Shown here piece by piece: positions 21,103-31,785 of a DNA stretch of 64,000 nucleotides; the stretch's first letter is position 1, and the number at the start of each line of letters is the position of its first letter. The notes below the pieces were generated by a model that was given only the letters and a program-made list of their open reading frames with translations, was not told the DNA's origin and ran no database searches. Source of the DNA: Alopecurus myosuroides (lineage: Eukaryota > Streptophyta > Magnoliopsida > Poales > Poaceae); contig CM054061.1 in assembly GCA_028641055.1 (NCBI GenBank), positions 31,669,523-31,733,522 on the forward strand. The letters are read 5' to 3'. The translations under genes and the position numbers were made by a program.

Positions 21103-22616
21103 TGATGACCCACAAGTATAGGGGGTGTGCTATCTTATTACTTTCGATAAATAAGAGTGTCGAACCCAACGAGGAGCAGAAGGTGTTGACAAGTTGTTTG
21201 GATAGAACATTCACTTTAAACACTAGCATACAAGTTTTTGGTGGTTTTAGATATAGCAGATAAGTAAAGTGCGAGTAAATAAAAGACAGTAATAATAATT
21301 GCAGCGAGTGGACCAATCCTTTTCATAGCAAAGGACAAGCCGGTTGTTTTACTTATGATGACTAAACGTTCTCAAGGGCACATGGGAATTTTGTCAAGCA
21401 CTTTCGTTTCATACAGTTGATTAATATTTATTGTTTTGATAGGTGTTGTGTGGGTGAACCTGTGCTAATTCACCGCCCAACTGGGACTAATACATACTTG
21501 TGATTAAACTCCTTGCAAGCATCTGCAACTACAAGAAGTAATTAAGATAAATCTAACCACAGCCTTAAACTCCGGGATCCTACACTACCTCGTGCATCGG
21601 TTTCCTAATGGGGATTTAGGTTTCTGTCACTCCGGCAACCCCACAATTAGTAGCCAAACACACAATGCATCCCTCTAGGTCCATAAAGTTGAAGTGTCAT
21701 GTAGTCGACGTTCACATGACACCACTAGAAGAATAACACCACAACTTAAATAGCAAACCATTAGATATTACTTCAACATAATTTCACTACTAACATCTTG
21801 ACTTCTCCCATGCCCTCAAGAACTAAACGAACTACTCACAAGACATCATATGGATCATAATCAGAGGTGATATCATGATGAATAACAATCTTGTCATAAA
21901 GTGCAAAAACTGATAAATCTCGTAATCATCAGCTACTAACAAGTAATCCACACCAGGAGAGAGATATAGTGTAAAACAACGATATAGAACCATAATTGTT
22001 ACATCGGGACGGAGGTGGACGGTAAGGATGATGGTGCTGGTGGTGATGACGATGACGATGATGATCTTGATGATGCTCATAATTATGACGGTGACGATGG
22101 CGACGATTTCCCTTCTCCGGGGAGGAATTTCCCCGGCAGATTTCTCCCTGCAGGAGAGCTTTTCTGGCTCTATTGTTTTCTTCCCCGTGGAGGAGGCGGA
22201 ATATTACTTTGATCCTTTTCTCGGGCTTAGGGTTCCCTGGGGATGAAGTACGTGAAAGGAGGCGGCCAGTGGTGGGCCAGAGTGGACACACCACGTGGCG
22301 GCGCGGCCAAGGGGGGCGCACCACCTGGTGGTGTGGGCCCCTGGTGGCCTCCCTCTAGCTCTTCTCGTGGCTGGCTCCCTCTTCTAATGTTCTAAGACTT
22401 CTCCGATGCCCCCTTCTTCTTATGGTCTTGAGAAATAGTGTATCTTGATGGCGCTTTTTCCGGCCGGCTGATTTCTGGTCCCGATGATTATTCTCCAATA
22501 ATTATCAAACATGCAAGACAAGATGAAATAACATAAGTATTGCATCATAACATGAAATATATCGATGAATAACAAAAAACTAAAATATAAAATAGTGATA
22601 AAAATTGGAAGTATCA
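21103..22616 (-). mobile_element. 5' LTR of the minus-strand Athila-type half element
   Basis: The minus strand begins TGATACTTCCAATTTT at 22616 and ends GGGTCATCA at 21103. It aligns in reverse with 16405-17899, including the ATC/GTC-rich tract (22020-22110). Length is 1,514 bp against 1,495 bp. It is the outer end of the head-to-head composite. Confidence 0.8.
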
Positions 22617-23639
22617 ACCCACCCCCACCCCTAAAAAAGACCAAGAAGCAATACTCTAGATCTGAGTACATGCATGTATATGATGTTGAAGAGGAATCAG
22701 ATGCCATTGAAGGAGACGTGTCATGTCAATCACTATCCAGCGAGGACAATGAGATGCAGGTTATTCCCTAACACGGTAGCTCAACATTCTTTCATTATAT
22801 TGCAACAACTAGGGTGCAACTTTCTTATCTTACCTTGAACTGTTTGATCAATGTGGTACCATATATTTTGTGCTACTTCCTCTATTCCATACTATAAGAC
22901 GTTTTGGCAAGCTAATTAAGTCCATGAAATCCTCTTATAGTAATTAAGGTTGTCATTGTAATTTCAAATAGTTTCCATCTATCTTCCTCACATGCTTGAC
23001 ACTTGCTATTCCATCTATGCTTCTCATCTGCTAGTTCCTTACACACCGTTGTTTGATTATCATCTGCTATTTTTCATCTATTTTTTGTACATGCTTGTCA
23101 TCTACTAGTTTCATCTATGTTCTATACATGCTTGACATCTGCTATTTTCATCTATTTTGTTTGCATGCTTGATTGGAAAGCAAGAAAAGGGTGATGTCAC
23201 GATCTGCTTCAGAGGACGAGGATGATACTAAAGTTGTCATGCTGTAGAGTGGAAAACATACTTTGTCAAAGAAAGCTCGTGTGGAATCCAGTATTTTAAA
23301 GTATGAGTTTGAACCACAACTTGATGTGAATGTGCACAGAACAATTGCGTATATGAGGCTGGCAAAAGTAGAATTCGAGCAATTGGGGCTCAAGTTTGTA
23401 GTTGATATGGAATACATTCAGAAGAAACAAGATGTGCTAAATAAGTCTCAACTAGAAGGAGTTTTCCTACTTGAGATGTTGGCTGAGCAGGTGCGTGGTC
23501 CTTGAAACTGTGGTCGTGTTGCTGAGAACTGAATTAATTATGTATGTTGGTTTGATCTTCTATAAGAAAAACTGAGTATTTGATGTCTGTTATGTGGTTT
23601 GCTTTTCTTCCTATGTGCAATTGGCAATTATAATGATTA
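22617..23639 (+). pseudogene. Exon-like fragments of an unrecognised gene, possibly a captured or transposon gene
   Basis: Two plus-strand stretches look coding. 22634-22771 reads KKTKKQYSRSEYMHVYDVEEE and ends in NEMQVIP-stop, with a GCAG/GTTATT donor-like edge. 23191-23504 reads SRSASEDEDDTKVVML, one in-frame stop, then SKKARVESSILKYEFEPQLD and LEGVFLLEMLAEQ, ending at a CAG/GTGCGT donor-like site (23489-23495). The AT-rich stretch between them could be an intron. I do not recognise the protein. Next to CACTA-like DNA it could be the 3' part of a transposon gene. Confidence 0.35.
22876..22916 (+). mobile_element. Truncated Stowaway-like MITE end
   Basis: CTTCCTCTATTCCATACTAT followed by AAGACGTTTTGGCAAGCT resembles the terminal sequence of grass Stowaway elements. 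No second inverted end was found, so only a fragment is claimed. Confidence 0.35.
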
Positions 23640-24310
23640 TGTAACCACCCAAATAGCACAAAAACCGACATTGTAGTAACGTAACGTAAAAGTCCATCAC
23701 GGTAAATAAAGACACGTGGAGACGTATACCCAGCCCATGTGTCGTACTATGATTGGGCGATTAGGCGACGTAAATATAACGTCTCCGGCACAGTGACGAC
23801 ATCCCACATATCCGAGACGGAAAAAAACATCATGGAAAGACGTCCACATGGTTTCGCCTGATTGGTCAAGACTCGTGACGAAAACAAATGTCGCTAGGTA
23901 GCCCGCGACGAGCAGATTTCTTCCCACAAGAAGGCAATGTGGCACCATTTTGTTTCCATGTCACGTATTTTGATTGGTCCACATGGTTTCACCTTATTGG
24001 TCGAGACTCATGTCGTAAAAAAACGTTCCCAACATAATGACATATGATGCGTGTGATCTGACGTCAGCAGCCGCGCTAACAGCCATTATAACCTCGTTTT
24101 CCACATGGCGCCTCATAGCGACGAAATAAAAATGTAGACGCTTCTTGGGCCTGGGTCGGACGGCCCAGTCGATCGTGACGATTGGCTGAATGTTGCGGAC
24201 AGCCTTGACATTTTTAGGTAAATATAAATGTCGCAGAATTGTCCCTGATAGTCGATCTGATACGTTATCATTTCGTCACGCAAAACGTACAGGATTGCCC
24301 TCGGCGACGT
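23640..24310. mobile_element. CACTA-like subterminal region, degenerate
   Basis: The stretch is dense in short CGAC/GTCG/TCACG motifs, and a 38-bp unit at 23843-23880 recurs at 23978-24014 (TCCACATGGTTTC followed by ATTGGTC). Such motif-dense, repeated sequence is usual at CACTA ends. The CACTA terminus itself was not found. Confidence 0.35.
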
Positions 24311-25433
24311 ATGGAGCTCATCCTCAACGTTATTGAAATGCCCCATATCGCGCAGAATTTGATAGTGGGAATAGGTCACGGTAACTTTGAGGAAAGAGTT
24401 AAAACTCGAGAAACTGGAAGATATTTTTACCAATTAGTTGACCATAGGATGGGGTTTAGATAAACTTAGGGGTTAAAGAGTGTCCTGAAGCTGAAGGTAT
24501 AATAGAGTATGAAGATTCAAGGTAACTGGACTTGCTAGTTACAAAAGGATGTACGGCGATTTGACCATCTAGTCCAATGTAATATGGGAGTTTAGACAAT
24601 GAAATTTTGTTAAGGTAGATGGGTTGTTAGACAATTTCCAGGAGATAATTATGTGTGTACTCACACACAAATCCTAAAAAGAAGTAGATAATAAAGTTAT
24701 TGGACATGTGACGCTAGGTTAAATACCCCAATGGAGGACACGTCAGGGCAATAAACCAAGTAATAGGGTAAATCAAAGTTCCATTGATAATATTAGGCTC
24801 GATGAAGGGGATAAATCATCAAAACCTTATCTTTAGACCAACTAACAACATATACGAGTCTAAGTCAATATGTCATCCATGGCTACAAGTGTCTTGAGCA
24901 ATCTTTCTCTTGAGACCATTGGACAGAACCAAATGAAATTCTAACCATAGTCAAACCCAGTGTACCAAAAGAATCTTATTGGTTGTTCATCATCAGGTGA
25001 ATGTACCAATTGTTCTCCGGAAAGCTATTGGATGCAGGAAGCCATACCAATTCATCGGAGAATGAAACTTGGCATCCACTACATGTGGAAATACCACGTG
25101 TTTTTCCTGAGACCATTAGGAATGTATAGTAAAGGAACAAAGTTGGCATAGCAAAGTAACATGTAGAGTATTATAATAGAGGAAGTCCTAGAAGATCCCA
25201 AAGGGAAGAGTATATAATACACCCACCCAACACTCTATAGAAGACGACAAGGAATTCTTGACACTGCTTAAGGTCATAATGCGAGACACTAGAAGGTGAA
25301 CAATCAAGACAGGTGTCTACACATACCAAGGTCAACACAAAAAACCAATTTGAGAGGAATCAAAGATTTACAGAAGTTCTCTCTATCTATCTTAACGTGA
25401 GAGAGGTTCAAACTTCGGGATGAAGAATTTGTT
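24311..25433. other. Degenerate interior upstream of an old gypsy LTR
   Basis: No frame longer than about 75 residues and no recognisable domain. By position it should be the worn-out pol 3' end of the element whose 3' LTR starts at 25447. Confidence 0.35.
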
Positions 25434-25446
25434 AAGGGGCAGATAC
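25434..25446 (+). other. Polypurine tract of the old gypsy element
   Basis: AAGGGGCAGATAC directly precedes TGTAACATCCGAG. The same arrangement stands at 36224-36238 in TE1 and, reversed, at 51102-51116 in TE2. The CTTCGGGATGAAG just before it matches the CTCGGGACGAGA that precedes the tract in TE1. Confidence 0.65.
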
Positions 25447-26721
25447 TGTAACATCCGAGTGTTTGGGAAGTTATAAGGATCAAATATAATTTGTGCAATT
25501 GCAAAGCATGCATCTAAAAATATGGGAAAATTTGGCGAGAAAGTTTAAACGAAGCAAAGTGACCAATGTTTCCCTTAACATGATTAAATAGGTTTAGATC
25601 ATCTGGTCGAGATTACATTTTGGAGTGATCTTTATAACAAGTATTTTATAAACCAAATCATTTGATTAGAAAAATTGGATTTGGTTATGAAAAGCACTAA
25701 CTCTTAACAACCTTAACCACAAGTCTAAGCGACTTCGGAGAAATCAACTAGGTACCCGGAGCCCAAAGAGGGGTGAGTATCCAAACCACATACTGATCAG
25801 AAGGCTTCCACAAATTAGTAATGCACACTTGAACAATCTCAGCAACAGAGATATTATGTTCTTTAAAACATGAACTCCATAAGTTACCAATCCATTCATG
25901 CATCATCTTTATAAATCATCTCATAAATCTTAAGTGAACGTTTAGAAGTGAATGATCAAGGTTAAATAGAACACAACTAATACAAACAAGCGTTAATTCA
26001 AACCCTACAAGTGGGAAATGACATAATAATTATTATTAAAATGTTTATGGAATGTGTACATATCTCATCAACCATAAAGGAAGTATCTAAGAGAAGAAAC
26101 AAATCTTCTTAAAATATTACTCGGCCTGATCAATACATGTGATCTTCCCAAATATCTGTGTCTGCATTTCTAGGTGATAAAGACTACAAAACAAGAAATA
26201 AAGAAGGAACCCAGGATAAGAAGAAAACAACTAACATGTTAAAATCCAAGTGTTTGGTGTTATATAAGAATAATTTGGCCATAAGGTCTGATCAACCTTG
26301 TGAAAACATTATTTCTGTAGGCATTAAATAATTGAGTTTCAGTAAGCTAATCTTAATTATAATTTAGTACAACACAAGAATGAAATGGTTATTGAATTAA
26401 TAGATGCAATTCACTAGTAGATGCAAATTGCTTTTGGAGCTAGTGTCTGGGAATTAGTCTAGTTATACTAAAAGCCCTAGTGGTGAGTTTCTAAAGCCAA
26501 TAGACAAGAAAGGGAGAGAAAAAATTTAGGACATTCCAAGAGTTGATCTTACTTGCAAAGGACAAAGGTAATACCAGAATACAAGTGGCAACTAGAAACA
26601 ATTACAATACTAGCAACATAAGTGAACAAGAAGCAACACTGACTCAGTAAGGCATAATGGCATGATCAATTATCCAGTGTATCATTAGGCAACGTTAGGC
26701 AATCTAGAACCTCTAATCTAA
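25447..26721 (+). mobile_element. Start of an old chromovirus-type 3' LTR
   Basis: It begins TGTAACATCCGAG after a polypurine tract, then AT-rich DNA without frames. It is interrupted at 26721 by the Harbinger-type element (TSD TAA). The rest is thought to continue at 40995. The link between the two parts rests on position and composition. Confidence 0.5.
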
Positions 26722-26845
26722 GGGCATCTCCAGTCGTTGCGCCCCCCAGGGACCAAAACGCCGCTGTTTTGGGGCCGCCGCGGCGCCAAACGGCGCTATT
26801 CTGGAACCTGGGGGGTAGGCTTCCCAGTCGCTCCCCGAGGCCAAG

Positions 26846-29800
26846 TGTAACAGCCCTACTTTTGTGTAATAAAGAGAGGTGTTGTGTACATGGCATGCAT
26901 GCATGAAATATGAACCAAAATTTTGCTTCTAAAGTTTAAACAGAGAATTACCAAAAAATCACTTAAACTTGTTTCAAACAAAGTTGTTCTGCAAAGTTTC
27001 TCAAATGGAACCAAACTTATGCTAGAAAGGTAGCAAATTTAAAGAGCTTTCCAACGACTATTTTTGTGCAATTATTGGTTCACAAAAAGGCCCTCAAAAC
27101 TCAGTTTTGGTTCTGTTTTAAAATTTCCAGGGGCTTCTTTTGCAATTCTAATTTTCTCCCAGGGGGGTTTTTTCGAAACTTTCCCTGTCGTCTTCCTCCT
27201 GTCGCCGGACAGGAGGGCAACCGCCGCCGCGCCACCTCCTGCTCCTCTCCCTGTCGACGTGGAGGCCCCGAACGCCTCCAAAGAGACGTCCGCATCGAGC
27301 CCTCGCAGAGAAACCCCCCCCCCCCCCACTCGCTGTCTCTCTCCCTCTGCTACTCTTCCTCCGCCCGAAACCGCCGCCGCCGTCAAACCGCCGTCGCCGC
27401 CGTTCCAATCCCTCCCCGACCTCCCCGTTGAGCTCTCCGGAACCGCACCGAGCCCCTCCCCGCCCTCGAGCAGACGCAGCAGCCGGGATGCCGTAGGCGC
27501 CGCGAATCGCGCCGCCTCCTTCCTCCTCTCCGGTCGCCGGAATCCTCACCGCGCCGCCATCTCCGGCCACCTCCGGCCCCGCCGAGCTCTTCATCGTGCT
27601 CGTGGTGAGCTCCCGCTCCTCCCCAGCCCCTCCATTCGCCCTATCCCGTTCGGAATCAGCAAGTTCGCCGGAACCCGAACCCTTCCGCCGCCGCCCGCCG
27701 TCGATTCCTCGCCGCCGATCGCCCCTAGCTAGCGGCGCCGCCCCTGTAAGGTATCCTGCGACGAGGAGCACCCGAGGAGCCATCTTACGCTTCCCGGGAT
27801 GCCCTCCTCCGCCGCCAGCGCTCGTTTCCGGCCACCGGCCGGCCACCGTGAGGTCACGGTGATGTCACCGTGACATCACCTGCCCACGTGGCGTGCCAAG
27901 TGGCACTCCTCTGTCTCTTTTGAACTGAACGGTGGGACCCGCAGAGAATTTAGAAAAACAGAAAATAATTGATTTCTAGAAAATTAATAACTTTTATTTC
28001 ACAGCTCCAAAAATTATGAAAAAAATATGTATGTGCTCAGAAAAATGAGAGCTATTTATTCATACCATTTTCATATATGTTCAACCAAGTTCAAAATGAA
28101 GCCACTTTTATAGCATATATTTAATTCAATTAAATATTGAAAATAAAGTTTTTATTCAACAAAAATAGAAAATTAAGTGTAATATGCCTTTTTGATCAGT
28201 GAAACAAATGCAATCCAACTATGAGGTTTACAAAGTCTTTTGAGCATCTTAGCTTGGTCACATCTCCAGTTTAGGGTTCTCTCCCCCTCCGGTGTTCGTC
28301 GTTCACGGCGCGAAACCCTAGCTTCCTGCTCTGTCTTTTAAGCTTCATTTCAATTGCATTGTTTTACTCATGCATACATATTGTGCATTGCACTGTCGTC
28401 AAGTATTGATTGTTTGCCTTCTTTCCGGTGTTGTTCGTTATCGGTAGACCGAGATCCGGAGGTCGACCCGGCGTTCTACGACAACCCAAGCTCTACTTTC
28501 GACGAGCAAGGCAAGCACCACCTCATGGCTACCCATGTTTTGAGTCTTTGAACCTCTTACTCATGCATTCGGTTCAACTTGGTTTCGAGTCTGTTAGAGT
28601 TAACCTATCCACTGCATGACCCTCCCCTTCACATGTCACCTTCATACCTGTTTACCCTCCTAGTATGACTAGGGTTGTTTGAGTATCGTAGAGCCTTGTG
28701 TGTTATGCTTAGCCATGCTTAGTGTTCTGATCTACTTCATCCGGTTGATGATTTGGGTCACTTCGATAACTTTGTATGATGTTATATTTATGAGTACTGA
28801 GCATATGAAACTGACTAAGGCTAGCACGGGAGGCCACTTGGGTAGTGGTTATTCGTTCCGTACTCGCCAACCCTAGGATTTAAGGTCTCGCCGCGAAAGC
28901 CAAGACTGAGCGTGCAGCCACACGCGGGCCAATGAACCCCGCTCGGCTAACTAACTTGTTTGATCACTTCCATGGGTCACATAGTTTGAGTTTTCCATTT
29001 GCGGGTGTGTCATAAAACGTTTTGGAGAAAACTAGGGCGTGACCGGGACCAGTGATGGACGTACACGGATCTTGTCCCGACTCACAGAACAGGTGCCGTC
29101 AGGAGGTGGCCAACTCCCTGTTGACGGGGTGGCCCTGTTTGGGTTGACTCATGGAAAGGGTTAAGCAAGGTAAAGGCCGTGGTCGACCACACTCTGCCGC
29201 GCTCTTAGAGAGGAGCGTTACCGCGTGGCGTTAAGAGTCGGTCGATACGTGTGGGTAAAGTGTACCACCCTGCAGGGATAAATCTTTCGGAAAGCCGTGT
29301 CCACGGTTATGGACAACTTGGTGAAAGTCACGGGGTCATAGATAACTCTAACGGAATGACTAAAACTTGCTGTCAATGAATGAAGAATGCCTCCTCGACT
29401 AAGTCGAGAGGGGTGATTCTTATAGCATAAGGTAGTCTGGGGTTGAGAAAGTACTTGGTGGACTAAAGAACATAATGATCTCAGTAGTTGAGTAGACTCC
29501 TCCTCTGTTTTATAAATGCTCTATTACACGTGCTTTTCTTCCTCAACTTCGGCAAACAAAGTTGGCTTTATGCAAAGAACCTTAAAAGCCAAGTCTTGCT
29601 GAGTACCTTTTGTACTCAACCTTGCCTCGTTGTTGTTTTGTTTCAGACTTCGGTGATGCAGCTGAAGAGGGGTTCTACCTCGACGTCGACGAGTAGTTAG
29701 GAGTTCCCAGGCAGCAGCTTGGTATCTGTAGTATGGGTTTGGCTACGTTGCTTATGTTTCGGACTCTTAGTCCTTTTGCTCTTGTTGTATAGAAACATCT

Positions 29801-30346
29801 TTGCTTTCGCTGCTTGTTGTAATGTTGGGTTGCTTGACCTATGTTGGTCATGTAACCTCTGTGTGTAAGCTACTCTAGTATGCCTTGTTTAATACAACTT
29901 TCATGTCTAGAGTACTGCTTTGATCGGTTGTTGGTCTCGAGCCCGTTGTTATACAGTTTTGGCTATGCCTGCATAGTTGTCGCAGTCGAGGGGTTGTGGA
30001 GCCGATGATCCATGTCCGAGCCCGCCTGCCGGAGATATCCGGCCTGGGGCGAGGTAACCCCAGTAACCCTCGATTGTTGTTGCACTTTCTGGACACATAG
30101 CATCTCTGTATAACTCTGGTCCTGTTCCTTCAGTTTCATCCGACTCGTGGATGCTTGGGTATACATATCTGGTTATGAATAGCATGGACACAAGGAGTAG
30201 TAGACCGGGGATCCGGACTACGTGCCGATGAATCCGGTCTGCCTGCCGTTGTTTGTTGCGGCCGGGGCTGGTAACCCTGAAGCCCTTGTGGGTCCACTGC
30301 TAGGAGCACATGATAGTTTGTATATCTCGGGGTCCGGGGTCCGACA
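26846..30346 (+). repeat. 5' LTR of TE1
   Basis: It starts TGTAACAGCCC and ends GGTCCGACA. Order inside: AT-rich start, a GC-rich block (27190-27850) ending with donor-like GGTGAGC at 27604-27610, overlapping palindromes (27853-27880), an AT-rich stretch, then an acceptor-like TTTTGTTTCAG ending at 29646. Frames on both strands of the GC-rich block are compositional and not genes. Confidence 0.93.
27853..27880. promoter_or_regulatory. Overlapping palindromes in the TE1 LTR
   Basis: Arms GTCACGGTGA/TCACCGTGAC with a 2-base spacer (27853-27874) overlap arms GGTGATGTCA/TGACATCACC with a 3-base spacer (27858-27880). The same is present at 37244-37271 in the 3' LTR. The TGATGTCA core resembles bZIP-type sites. 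Function is inferred. Confidence 0.5.
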
Positions 30347-30351
30347 GGTCT

Positions 30352-30367
30352 TGGTATCAGAGCAGGA
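30352..30367 (+). other. Primer binding site of TE1 (initiator tRNA-Met type)
   Basis: TGGTATCAGAGCAGGA begins five bases after the LTR end. TGGTATCAGAGC is complementary to the 3' end of plant initiator tRNA-Met. Confidence 0.93.
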
Positions 30368-30518
30368 CTGCCTGTAGGAAACCCTTACCGTTGGTCGATG
30401 TTGAGTCTAGAACTTGTGAAAACTACTTTGAAAAGACAAAATGAGTTATGAAAACCCTCTTAGGATTCTTTTTGCTCCTTATCTGGTATCGCTCTAACTC
30501 TGAGTCATCGTATCTCAT

Positions 30519-31418
30519 TTGTTTTTGTGTGTTGTTTCCTTGTTGTTGTCTCAAAAGTTAGGAGTAAAACCGTTGGGTGTTTTCCTTCTGAGTACTTTGT
30601 CTCAGGTTGTTATAGTTCCAAATTCAACTCATTTCTCCATGCCTTTTGACATCTTGAAAATGTCTTTGTTTCAGATGCCTTCTGGTCAGGTTGTTCGACA
30701 TACTCTATGCCTTGGAGTTCCCGGTTTTCCTCATCTCCTAGCCTCAGCCTGTGCAAACATAGGAGCCCCTTGGTATCCTGTGTACACCGTGTATGAGGAG
30801 TACCGTGACTTCCACCAGACCCAGTACTTGTGTGGTGTCCGTCTTCCACAGCTAGATGGCACCATCTTTCCTGCTGAGCACTATGCCGAGGGTATTGGTT
30901 TCACCGTTGAGATGGCTGTGCAGGATGCTGCACGGCACTGTCTTAATGAGCTTCGTTACCACTACCCAGATCACGAGCATAGCTCCTTCCGTTACTGCCC
31001 TGGTTCAGATGCTACTCTTGAGGGGTGTTATACTCACACCTTTGCTGATCCCTCCCAGGAGGAAGATCTTACACTTAGGTGCACCGCTGATCTCCTTGCT
31101 GCTTATGCTCGTCGCGAGCGTGAGCTTAGTGCACTAGTTAACACCCTTGCAGCTAGTCTCAGGACTGTGACAGCCAGAGTGAGGCCATTCGTTGAGAGTG
31201 GTATTGTTCAGGCCTCTGAGATAGAGCTTCCAGCTGTACTTGTGCCTTCTTCGGTTGCATCTCCAGATGTTGGAGGTGATGTTCCCCCTCGTGGACGCCT
31301 CAGGAGGCCTAGCATGGTGCGTGGTGTACCACAGTCTCTCCATGGACCGCAGGACGAGTCTGTTCGTCGCTACCCTGGTGCTCCGGTTCCACTTCCTTTC
31401 GACTTCGGAGGATACTGA
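30519..31418 (+). CDS. ORF0 of TE1: extra protein with dsRNA-binding-domain-like core
   Basis: This frame lies between the PBS and gag and ends at 31418. The longest form starts at 30519 (299 aa). The ATG at 30675 (residue 53; 247 aa) is preferred because it aligns with the start in TE2 and follows an acceptor-like CAG. Residues 66-149 resemble a dsRBD in order: helix (FPHLLASACANIGAPW), three strands (PVYTVYEEYRDF, QTQYLCGVRL, FPAEHYAEGIG), then a second helix (TVEMAVQDAARHCLNEL). The lysines that contact RNA at the start of the second helix in classical dsRBDs are not there. A heptad-like stretch follows (LLAAYARRERELSALVNTL), then a Pro/Arg-rich tail. TE2 encodes a homologue. Function is unknown; RNA binding or silencing suppression are guesses. 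Not gag, protease or envelope by any motif I can see. Confidence 0.75.
   Translation: MFLCVVSLLLSQKLGVKPLGVFLLSTLSQVVIVPNSTHFSMPFDILKMSLFQMPSGQVVRHTLCLGVPGFPHLLASACANIGAPWYPVYTVYEEYRDFHQTQYLCGVRLPQLDGTIFPAEHYAEGIGFTVEMAVQDAARHCLNELRYHYPDHEHSSFRYCPGSDATLEGCYTHTFADPSQEEDLTLRCTADLLAAYARRERELSALVNTLAASLRTVTARVRPFVESGIVQASEIELPAVLVPSSVASPDVGGDVPPRGRLRRPSMVRGVPQSLHGPQDESVRRYPGAPVPLPFDFGGY
30655..30674 (+). promoter_or_regulatory. Splice-acceptor-like site before ORF0 of TE1
   Basis: The sequence ATGTCTTTGTTTCAG lies directly before ATG 30675. A pyrimidine-rich tract plus CAG is the plant 3' splice-site form. TE2 has CTGCAG immediately before its aligned ATG. Confidence 0.45.
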
Positions 31419-31763
31419 GACCGTTGTCGGTTGCAGCTAGAGTAATGTTTGCTTTCATGTACTCGAAACCCGAAGTTGTAGAAAAATAATGTATAGGAGC
31501 AGAACTTCGGTGATGTGTATCTACCGTACTTTCTTCCAGTGTTGTATGTACTTAAGCTTGTGAGCTTGTACCGCCACTATGTATGGTTTGTACTTCGACT
31601 GGTTTCAATAAATGATGTAATATGTTGTCTCCATGTTGATGAAATGATACACTTCATGTTCATTCATTCTGTTCCACTACATTTTGGCATGTATCTTGTT
31701 GTTCCGTTGGAATTATTACATGTCGATCCATTGAATCCTTTTTCTATGGATGTGTTATTCATG

Positions 31764-31785
31764 ATTCCTCTTCCTTTTACTCAGG
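31764..31785 (+). promoter_or_regulatory. Splice-acceptor-like site before gag of TE1
   Basis: TCCTCTTCCTTTTACTCAG is followed by G and the gag ATG at 31786, a long pyrimidine tract with CAG/G. TE2 has TTTCTGTTCAG/G in the same place relative to its gag ATG. Confidence 0.55.

Noticed and set aside
23697..23948. Minus-strand frame in the CACTA-like region as a protein
   Set aside because: It is built from repeated short motifs, with no homologous text that I recognise.
27064..27862. Long GC-rich reading frames on both strands of the TE1 LTRs (also 36457-37253)
   Set aside because: Open frames occur on several frames and both strands because of CCG-rich composition. They differ by homopolymer indels between the two LTRs and have no recognisable domain.
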